In this document: positions 49,276-55,021 of the stretch, piece by piece
How the letters are laid out: each line of letters starts with the position of its first letter
Position numbering within the stretch: position 1 is the stretch's first letter
Source: an uncultured Mycolicibacterium sp.
GTDB lineage: Bacteria > Actinomycetota > Actinomycetes > Mycobacteriales > Mycobacteriaceae
Direction of reading: 5' to 3'
DNA: 55,021 nucleotides
Assembly (NCBI RefSeq): GCF_937941905.1
Contig: NZ_CALDGS010000011.1
Location: 1-55,021 of the forward strand
Program-made: the position numbers and the translations under genes
Notes under the pieces: model-generated
What the model saw: only the letters and a program-made list of their open reading frames with translations
Database searches by the model: none
What the model was told of the DNA's origin: nothing

Positions 49276-50616
49276 GTGCGGATCCCCCGATTCCTGCGGT
49301 CGGCCTCCCTGCGCACCCGGGTGGCGTTCGCCTCCGCGGTGGCGGCCTCGGCCGTCGTCGCGGTGTTCACCATCGGCACCTCGCTGGTGCTGGCCGGCAA
49401 CGACGACGCCCAGCTGGACCGGCGGCTGGACGCCATCGTCGACGCCAGCATCAACCCCGACCAGCTGCAGGACCCCAGCCGGGTGCTCACCACCGGCCGG
49501 TCCCGCTCCACCGGCCAGGTGGTGTTCCAGCGCGGCTTCCAGCTGCCGCCGCTGCCGCCCGGCACCGAGACTGTGCAGGTCAACGGCGTCGACTACCGGG
49601 TGCGCACGGTGCCGCTGGAACGCAACGGCGGGGTGCTCGTCTCGATCGGCATCCGCGCCGACTCCATCCTGCTCAGCCGGGCCCGCATTCCGGTCTACAT
49701 CACCGTCGGGGTGGTGACGGTGCTCATCGCCGCCGGGCTGGGCTGGCTGCTGGCCGGCCCGGCCATCCGGCCGCTGCGCCGGCTCACCGAGCACACCGCC
49801 CGGCTCGGCACCGGCAGCGACGGCGTGCCCGAGGTGCGCGGGGCGCGGGAGGCCGAGGAGCTCTCCCGGGCCATGGACGCGATGCTCAAGCGGCTCGCCG
49901 CCGCCCAGCAGGCGACCACGAAGTCGCTGCAGACCGCCCGGGACTTCGCCGCCAACGCCGCCCACGAGCTGCGCACCCCGCTCACCGCGATGCGGGCCGA
50001 CATCGACACGCTGCGCATCCACGACCTGCCCGCCGAGGAGCGCGCCGAGGTGGTGCAGGACCTGTCCCGGGCGCAGCGGCGGGTGGAGGCCATCATCACC
50101 GCGCTCGGCCAGCTCGCCTCCGGCCAGCTCGCCAGCGAGGAGGACCGCGAACCGATCGACGTCACCGACCTGCTGGACCGGGTGGCGCGGGACAACTCGC
50201 GCGCCGCGCCCGCCCTGGCCGCCCAGCACGGCCACGACGCGGTGCCGGAGATCGTGGTGGACGGCGACGACGACCTCGGCACCGTGCTGGGCTGGCCGGA
50301 CGGGCTGCGGCTGGCGGTGGACAACCTGGTGCGCAACGCCATCGCGCACGGCCGGGCCGGCCGGATCGTGCTGACCGCCCGCCGCGAGCCGGGCCGGCTG
50401 GTGATCACCGTCGACGACGACGGTCGCGGCCTGCCCGCCGCGGAGCACGAGACGGTGCTGGGCCGGTTCTCCCGGGGCTCGACCGCCGCCCCGGGCGGCT
50501 CCGGGCTGGGGCTGGCGCTGGTGGCCCAGCAGGCCGAGCTGCACGGCGGGTCGATCACGCTGTCCGACAGCCCGCTCGGCGGCCTGCGCGCCACCCTGAC
50601 GGTGGCCGCCGACTGA
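49276..50616 (+). CDS. prrB: Sensor histidine kinase, PrrB paralogue (PrrB2-like)
   Basis: 446 residues: TM1 at about 16-40, external domain 41-138, TM2 139-161, HAMP 162-215, DHp with His230 (NAAHELRTPLTAM), and HATPase with LAVDNLVRNAIAHG, VDDDGRGLP and GGSGLGLALVAQQAELHGG. The N-terminal SLRTRVAFASAVAAS and C-terminal LHGGSITLSDSPLGG match PrrB. It phosphorylates the response regulator encoded 31 bases upstream. GTG start. The sensed signal is unknown; the external domain differs from PrrB, so a different stimulus is likely. Confidence 0.88.
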   Translation: MRIPRFLRSASLRTRVAFASAVAASAVVAVFTIGTSLVLAGNDDAQLDRRLDAIVDASINPDQLQDPSRVLTTGRSRSTGQVVFQRGFQLPPLPPGTETVQVNGVDYRVRTVPLERNGGVLVSIGIRADSILLSRARIPVYITVGVVTVLIAAGLGWLLAGPAIRPLRRLTEHTARLGTGSDGVPEVRGAREAEELSRAMDAMLKRLAAAQQATTKSLQTARDFAANAAHELRTPLTAMRADIDTLRIHDLPAEERAEVVQDLSRAQRRVEAIITALGQLASGQLASEEDREPIDVTDLLDRVARDNSRAAPALAAQHGHDAVPEIVVDGDDDLGTVLGWPDGLRLAVDNLVRNAIAHGRAGRIVLTARREPGRLVITVDDDGRGLPAAEHETVLGRFSRGSTAAPGGSGLGLALVAQQAELHGGSITLSDSPLGGLRATLTVAAD

Positions 50617-50619
50617 GGC

Positions 50620-51000
50620 TCAGCGGCGCCGGGCGGCCAGCGCGGCGATCGCCCGCCAGCCCAGGAACAGCACCGCGGTGACGGTGGAGGCCACCAGGAC
50701 GAAGCTGCCCGCCACACCGCCGCCGGTGAGCTTGCGCAGGAGCATGCCGACCGCGATGGTGGCCACCCACACCACCAGGCCGGTCGGGGCGATCGCGGCC
50801 GGGCGCCGCCAGGCCCGCGTGGCCAGCCAGCCCACCGCGGTGCCGGTCAGGAACGGCCAGGTGGTCTGCGCGATCCCGGCCAGGTCCAGGCCCTCGCCGT
50901 GGCTGCGCCGGCCCAGGGTGCAGAACAGCACCACACAGACCAGGTCGGCCAGCGCGGCGGGTACGACGGTGCGGGCGGTGGGACGGTCATCGGTCGGCAT
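50620..51000 (-). CDS. DUF3054-like integral membrane protein
   Basis: 126 residues with four hydrophobic helices (about 13-30, 46-62, 70-90, 98-120) and motifs LADLVCVVLFCTLGRRSHGE and WPFLTGTAVGWLATRAWRRP typical of actinobacterial DUF3054 proteins. Its stop is three bases from that of the kinase gene (convergent). It starts six bases after the M23-peptidase gene stop, probably one operon. Function unknown. Confidence 0.8.
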   Translation of the reverse strand: MPTDDRPTARTVVPAALADLVCVVLFCTLGRRSHGEGLDLAGIAQTTWPFLTGTAVGWLATRAWRRPAAIAPTGLVVWVATIAVGMLLRKLTGGGVAGSFVLVASTVTAVLFLGWRAIAALAARRR

Positions 51001-51006
51001 AGGTCG

Positions 51007-52332
51007 TCACATCCAGGTCATCACATCGAACGTCAACGGCATGGTGGCCGCCCGGTCGCGGGCGATGACCCCGGACTGTAGCGGGGCGGGCTCGCCGGCC
51101 CGCAGCGGCCCCAACGCCTCCGGGCCGGTGAGCCGCGCGGTCACCCGCACCTCGTCGAATACGAACGGAATCCCGTTGGCGCGCAGGGGGTCCGGTGCAT
51201 CCATCAGCTGCAGATGCAGGTGCGGCCACGTGGACCGGCCGGAGTTGCCGAGCCGGCCGAGCACGTCGCCGGTGCGCAGGGTGTCGCCGACCCGCACCCC
51301 GACGCTGCCCGAGGCCAGGTGGGCGTACAGCGCGTAGCGGCCGTCGCCGAGGTCCTGCACCACGTGGTTGCCCGGGGCGTCGCCGGGCGGGGTCGGGCCG
51401 GGGTCGCCGGGGGTGTGGTCGGGCAGGCCGTCGAGCACCGCCACCACCGGGCCGTCGGCCACGGCGCGCACCTCGGTGCCGAAGTAGGGGTAGTTCTCCG
51501 GCCGGGCGGCATCCCCGGCGAACAGTCGGCCGTCCGGGGACAGCTGGACCAGGTCGATCGCGAATCGTTCAGCAGCCCAGAGCTTTCCGTCCAGCGGCTG
51601 CACGGCCAGGCGGTGCCCGGTCAGCCCGCAGCAGCCGTCGACGGCCACCCAGCTCGGCCCGGTCACCGGCGGCGCGACGGTGACCGGGGCACCCTCGGGC
51701 GCGACCACCGCCACCGTCTCGGTGCCGCGCTCGCCGACCAGCGGCGGTTGCGGGTGCGCCACCGCGTAGTCCAACCGGTGGCGCAGTTCGGCCGGGACCC
51801 GGGTGGGTCCGCCGTTGTCCTCGGTGCCGTCGGCGTCGCCGAGGGCGACGTCGAGCCAGACCAGCGCGGTCTGACCGGGGGCCAGCACGGCGGTCGGTTC
51901 GGCCCCGCCGACCAGCCGGGTCTGCTCGCGCAGCCCGTCGGCGTCGAGGGTGAGCAGCGCCCGCTGAGCATCGTCGTCGGTGGGGGCGGGGTCGTCGGTG
52001 GGGGCCGCCGCGGCCGGGCCGCCGGCCAGCACCGTCAGCCCGGTCAGCGCGACCTGCTGCGGCAGCGCGTTGGTGACCAGCAGCTCGTAGGCCAGGTGGG
52101 TGCGGCCGTCGGAGGCGGTCACCGGCACCGGCGGGGCGAGCACGTCGGCCAGCAGCGGGGTGAGCACCGCCGGGGCCGAACGGGCCGGCGGCGGGGTGGT
52201 CGTCGTGGTCGTCTCGGCGGGTGGTTCGGCGGCCGGAGCCGGCTCGCGGGAGGGTTCGGGCAGCCGGCAGGACACCGCCAGCACACCCACCCCGATCAGC
52301 GCCGCCACCCGTTTGAGCTGGGCGATCCGCAT
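51007..52332 (-). CDS. M23/LytM-family lipoprotein, putative peptidoglycan endopeptidase
   Basis: 441 residues: lipoprotein signal with lipobox AVSC (Cys22), Thr/Pro-rich linker, an Ig-like region (about 60-210), then a LytM domain: GHRLAVQPLDGKLWAAERFA-IDLVQ supplies the first His and Asp, YALYAHLASGSVGVRVGDTL and HLHLQL the remaining His ligands. Complete-looking zinc site, so either an endopeptidase cutting cross-bridges or a peptidoglycan binder. ATG 52332 follows AGGAG. It starts four bases after the YbhN-type gene stop. Confidence 0.82.
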   Translation of the reverse strand: MRIAQLKRVAALIGVGVLAVSCRLPEPSREPAPAAEPPAETTTTTTPPPARSAPAVLTPLLADVLAPPVPVTASDGRTHLAYELLVTNALPQQVALTGLTVLAGGPAAAAPTDDPAPTDDDAQRALLTLDADGLREQTRLVGGAEPTAVLAPGQTALVWLDVALGDADGTEDNGGPTRVPAELRHRLDYAVAHPQPPLVGERGTETVAVVAPEGAPVTVAPPVTGPSWVAVDGCCGLTGHRLAVQPLDGKLWAAERFAIDLVQLSPDGRLFAGDAARPENYPYFGTEVRAVADGPVVAVLDGLPDHTPGDPGPTPPGDAPGNHVVQDLGDGRYALYAHLASGSVGVRVGDTLRTGDVLGRLGNSGRSTWPHLHLQLMDAPDPLRANGIPFVFDEVRVTARLTGPEALGPLRAGEPAPLQSGVIARDRAATMPLTFDVMTWM

Positions 52333-52336
52333 CCGT

Positions 52337-53491
52337 TCACTCCTGGGATCGGGAACCGGGGGTTTCCGGGCCGGGCTGCTCCGGGCGCTCGGGCCCGGGC
52401 CGCGGCGGCGGACCGGTGCCGCCGCCGCCGGCGGCGTCGGGGTCGAACGTGCTCTCGGTGCGGAACATGAAGAAGAACACCACCCAGCCGATGAGCGCCA
52501 GGAAGATCCAGCTGATCAGCCGGTAGACCAGCATCGCCGAGATCGCCCCGGCCAGCGACATGCCGCTGGAGACCAGGCCGGGCACCAGCACCGCCTCCAC
52601 CACCAGCAGCCCGCCGGGCATCAGCGGGATGGTGCCCACCGCCCGGGCGGCGGCGTAGGCGACGGTCACCCCGGCCAGCGACGGCTGCCCGCCCGCGGCG
52701 TAACAGGCGAACGCCAGGCAGGCCACGTCGGCCACCCAGTTGAACAGCGACCAGCTGAACGCCACGGTCAGGTCGCGCCGGCCCAGGCTGACCGCCTCCA
52801 GCTGGCACAGCAGCTCGCGCCACTTGGCCAGCCCGGTGTCCAGCGGCTTGCCGCGCACCTGGTTGAACCAGGTCAGCACCTTGACCCCGATGCCGTCGAT
52901 GAGTTCGGGGCGGCCGGCCACCGCCTGTGCCAGCAGCAGCAGCGTGATGAACCCACCCAGCGTGAACAGCAGCGACAGCGGGTTCTTGCTGGCGCCCAGC
53001 AGCATCGCCCCGCCCAGGCCCAGCAGCGCCAGGCCCACCCCCTGCAGCACCCCGGACATCACCAGCTGCCACGACGCCACCACCGGGCTGGCCCCCCAGA
53101 TGCGCTGCTGGCGGTACAGGAAGGTGGTGGCCAGCACCGGGCCGCCGGGCATCGTCGTCGACAGCGAGTTGGCGGCGTAGAACGCCGCCTCGCTGCGCCA
53201 CTGCTTGACCGGCACCCCGGCCGACTTCAGCAGCGTGCGCTGGATCTGGGCGAAGCTGTGCATGGAGGCCAGCGCCGCCACCACCGCCGCGAACACCCAC
53301 CACCAGTTGGCGGCGATGAGGTGGCGCCAGGCCTTGGTGAGCTGGTCCCAGACCAGGACGGTCTCGACCGTCAGCACCGCGACCGCGACGGCGATGACCA
53401 CCCAGCGCAGCCACCAGTACTTGCCGCGGGCGGGCGCCGCATCGCTCACGCTGCCGGCCCCGGTGCGGCTCGCCGGCACGTCGTGGGACAC
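52337..53491 (-). CDS. YbhN/UPF0104-type integral membrane protein, Rv0204c-like
   Basis: 384 residues with about eight transmembrane helices; family motifs SFAQIQRTLLKSAGVPVKQW, AANSLSTTMPGGPVLATTFL and GTIPLMPGGLLVVEAVLVPG (the Pro-Gly-Gly motif of lysylphosphatidylglycerol synthetase flippase-like domains). Cytoplasmic Pro-rich tail. Its position before the AI-2E gene and mmpL3 matches Rv0204c. Possibly a lipid flippase. GTG start; divergent from the AI-2E gene. Confidence 0.82.
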   Translation of the reverse strand: MSHDVPASRTGAGSVSDAAPARGKYWWLRWVVIAVAVAVLTVETVLVWDQLTKAWRHLIAANWWWVFAAVVAALASMHSFAQIQRTLLKSAGVPVKQWRSEAAFYAANSLSTTMPGGPVLATTFLYRQQRIWGASPVVASWQLVMSGVLQGVGLALLGLGGAMLLGASKNPLSLLFTLGGFITLLLLAQAVAGRPELIDGIGVKVLTWFNQVRGKPLDTGLAKWRELLCQLEAVSLGRRDLTVAFSWSLFNWVADVACLAFACYAAGGQPSLAGVTVAYAAARAVGTIPLMPGGLLVVEAVLVPGLVSSGMSLAGAISAMLVYRLISWIFLALIGWVVFFFMFRTESTFDPDAAGGGGTGPPPRPGPERPEQPGPETPGSRSQE

Positions 53492-53600
53492 GCCCTAAAG
53501 GGTAACTGCGCAGGTACCAGGAACTTCGGTGCGCGACAGGGCGCGCCGGGCGGGTTTCGGCGCGGCTGCCGGGGCGCCGGGCGCGGCTACGCTACCCGAT

Positions 53601-54740
53601 ATGTCGGCCCCTGGTGAGCAGCTGTCCCCGGACGATCTGTCGGTGTCGCCGTTGGTGCGCCGGGCGGCGGCCTGGTGTTGGCGGCTGCTGGTCATCCTCG
53701 CCGCGGTGCTGGCGCTGCTGTGGATCGTGGCCGCGCTGGAGCTGATCGTGGTGCCGGTGGCGATCGCCACCCTGTTCGCCGCGCTGCTGCTGCCGGCGGT
53801 GGACTTCCTGGACCGCCGCGGCGCGCCGCGGGCCGGGGCGGTGGCGCTGGTGCTGCTGTCCGGCATCGCGGTGGTCGGCGGGATCCTGGCGTTCGTCATC
53901 GCCCAGTTCATCAACGGCGCCCCGGCGCTGGTGGCGCAGGTCGAGCGCAGTATCGAGGGCACCCGAAACTGGCTGGTCGAGGGGCCGCTGCAGCTGAGCC
54001 GCGAGCAGATCGAGAAGGCCGGCAACGCCGCGATCGAGGCGGTACGCAACAACCAGGAGCGGCTCACCAGCGGGGCGCTGTCGACCGCGAGCACCGTCAC
54101 CGAGATCGTCGCCGGCGCGCTGCTGACGCTGTTCACGCTGATCTTCCTGCTGCACGGCGGGCGCAACATCTTCGCCTTCGTCACGCAGATCTTCCCGGAG
54201 ACGGTGCGGGAGCGGGTGCGCGACGCCGGCCGCGCCGGGTTCCACTCGCTGATCGGCTACATCCGCGCCACCATGCTGGTCGCGCTCGTCGACGCCGTCG
54301 GGATCGGCACCGGCCTGGCGATCATGGGGGTGCCGCTCGCGCTGCCGCTGGCCTCGCTGGTGTTCCTGGGCGCGTTCGTCCCGCTCATCGGCGCGGTGGT
54401 GGCCGGGTTCATCGCGGTGGTGGTGGCGTTGCTGTCCAAGGGGCTGCTCTACGCGCTGATCACGCTGGCGCTGATCATCGCCGTGCAGCAGCTCGAGGGC
54501 CACGTGCTGCAGCCGTTGGTGATGGGGCGGGCGGTGTCGATCCACCCGCTGGCGGTGGTGCTGGCGATCGCCGCGGGCAGTGTGCTGTCCGGCATCGTCG
54601 GCGCGCTGCTGGCGGTGCCGCTGGTGGCCTTCCTCAACGCCGCGGTGCGGGTGCTGCTGGCCCCCGACCCGGCCGCCGAGGAGGCCGCGCTGGAGGCGGT
54701 CGAAGGGCCGGTGGTGCGGGCCGAGCCCGACGACGTGTAA
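53601..54740 (+). CDS. AI-2E family transporter-like membrane protein, Rv0205-like
   Basis: 379 residues, about seven to eight helices. Family marks: LELIVVPVAIATLFAALLLP, then VDFLDRRGAPR, GYIRATMLVALVDAVGIGTG and EGHVLQPLVMGRAVSIHPLA. Known members act as exporters or Na+/H+ antiporters; the substrate here is unknown. ATG 53601 matches the family start better than the upstream GTG at 53529. Convergent with mmpL3. Confidence 0.88.
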   Translation: MSAPGEQLSPDDLSVSPLVRRAAAWCWRLLVILAAVLALLWIVAALELIVVPVAIATLFAALLLPAVDFLDRRGAPRAGAVALVLLSGIAVVGGILAFVIAQFINGAPALVAQVERSIEGTRNWLVEGPLQLSREQIEKAGNAAIEAVRNNQERLTSGALSTASTVTEIVAGALLTLFTLIFLLHGGRNIFAFVTQIFPETVRERVRDAGRAGFHSLIGYIRATMLVALVDAVGIGTGLAIMGVPLALPLASLVFLGAFVPLIGAVVAGFIAVVVALLSKGLLYALITLALIIAVQQLEGHVLQPLVMGRAVSIHPLAVVLAIAAGSVLSGIVGALLAVPLVAFLNAAVRVLLAPDPAAEEAALEAVEGPVVRAEPDDV

Positions 54741-54741
54741 C

Positions 54742-54814
54742 CCCCGAAACGGCCGCGAGCAGTCGCGAGCCCCCTTCGGCGGGCCGTTTCCGGGGTGTAC
54801 GCGACTGCTCGCGG
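54742..54814. terminator. Interleaved inverted repeats between AI-2E gene and mmpL3
   Basis: CCGCGAGCAGTCGCG (54753-54767) pairs perfectly with CGCGACTGCTCGCGG (54800-54814). A second pair, CCCCGAAACGGCC (54742-54754) with GGCCGTTTCCGGGG (54782-54795, one bulge), is interleaved as A-B-A'-B', so the two hairpins overlap. Located between convergent genes, it is presumably a bidirectional terminator. Confidence 0.75.
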
Positions 54815-54833
54815 GAGGAACCGGGGAACGGGG

Positions 54834-55021
54834 CTACAGCCGGCCCTCGCGGCGCAGCAGCTCCTGGGCGCTGAGCCCGCCGCCGGGCGGGACGTCGCGG
54901 TTGCCGCGCCGGCCCTCCTCCGGGGCGTTGAGCTTCTCGGTGCGCTCCGGATCCTGCCGCGGCGCCGACAGCGCGGTCGTCGCCTCGTCGACGTCGTTGG
55001 GCCGCTGCGCCGGGATGGCCC
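54834..55021 (-). CDS. mmpL3: MmpL3 C-terminal tail (cut by window edge)
   Basis: 61 complete codons to the TAG at 54834-54836: a hydrophilic tail with TTALSAPRQDPERTEKLNAP and ending LSAQELLRREGRL, which matches the C-terminal end of mycobacterial MmpL3 as I recall it. MmpL3 is the essential trehalose monomycolate flippase. Gene order (AI-2E protein, then mmpL3 on the opposite strand) agrees. All membrane domains lie outside the window. Confidence 0.8.
   Translation of the reverse strand, partial: AIPAQRPNDVDEATTALSAPRQDPERTEKLNAPEEGRRGNRDVPPGGGLSAQELLRREGRL

Noticed and set aside
1..55021. CRISPR array, tRNA or rRNA genes
   Set aside because: No regularly spaced repeats, and no tRNA cloverleaf or rRNA-like stretches were recognised on reading both strands.

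Overview
The window is a high-GC actinobacterial chromosome segment, almost certainly from a rapidly growing Mycobacterium (Mycolicibacterium). The strongest evidence is the right-hand third (about 40.5-55.0 kb), which keeps the mycobacterial core order zmp1 / two small membrane proteins / a small cytoplasmic protein / mmpL11 / secreted haem-binding protein / YbhN-type membrane protein / AI-2E transporter / mmpL3. A prrA-prrB type two-component pair sits beside the haem-binding gene, an arrangement I recall from M. smegmatis.

The left two thirds (about 1-40.5 kb) is a dense catabolic island. It opens with an IS256-family transposase running off the left edge, then two overlapping LuxR-type regulators with GAF-like N-termini, then a scar: a short ORF joining the start of an mce-operon YrbE permease to the tail of an Mce protein. 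From 4.2 to 31.5 kb nearly every gene handles CoA thioesters: three acyl-CoA synthetases, four acyl-CoA dehydrogenases, three crotonases, a two-subunit MaoC dehydratase, a thiolase, a CoA-transferase, four SDRs and two ring-opening BadI/MenB-type hydrolases. The BadH-like dehydrogenase next to a BadI/MenB-like enzyme, plus a second BadI-like enzyme, points to beta-oxidation-like opening of an alicyclic carboxylic acid ring. Two GntR/FadR-type regulators lie in this part. A recurring palindrome close to TGGTCTGACCA sits just upstream of at least six transcription units, implying one regulon.

From 31.7 to 40.5 kb lies a complete lower meta-cleavage module in one operon: ACMSD-like amidohydrolase, LigB-type extradiol dioxygenase, C-C hydrolase, Rieske dioxygenase alpha and beta subunits, diol-dehydrogenase-type SDR, 2-hydroxypentadienoate hydratase, acylating acetaldehyde dehydrogenase, 4-hydroxy-2-oxovalerate aldolase and a SnoaL-like protein. 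The ferredoxin and ferredoxin reductase for the oxygenase are absent. The enzyme order-of-use resembles p-cumate or 2,3-dihydroxybenzoate-type degradation, ending in pyruvate and acetyl-CoA. Together with the alicyclic genes, this suggests the island may degrade both aromatic and alicyclic carboxylic acids, for example p-menthane-type terpenoid acids; the substrate is inference.

The island shows decay: the mce scar, and at 23.7-24.9 kb two divergent genes (epoxide hydrolase and PF10118-type metal-dependent hydrolase) that both lost their 5' ends at one junction, the former also carrying a frameshift explained exactly by a 10-bp tandem duplication. A bidirectional terminator at 40501-40545 marks the border between island and core genome. 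No tRNA, rRNA or CRISPR was seen.
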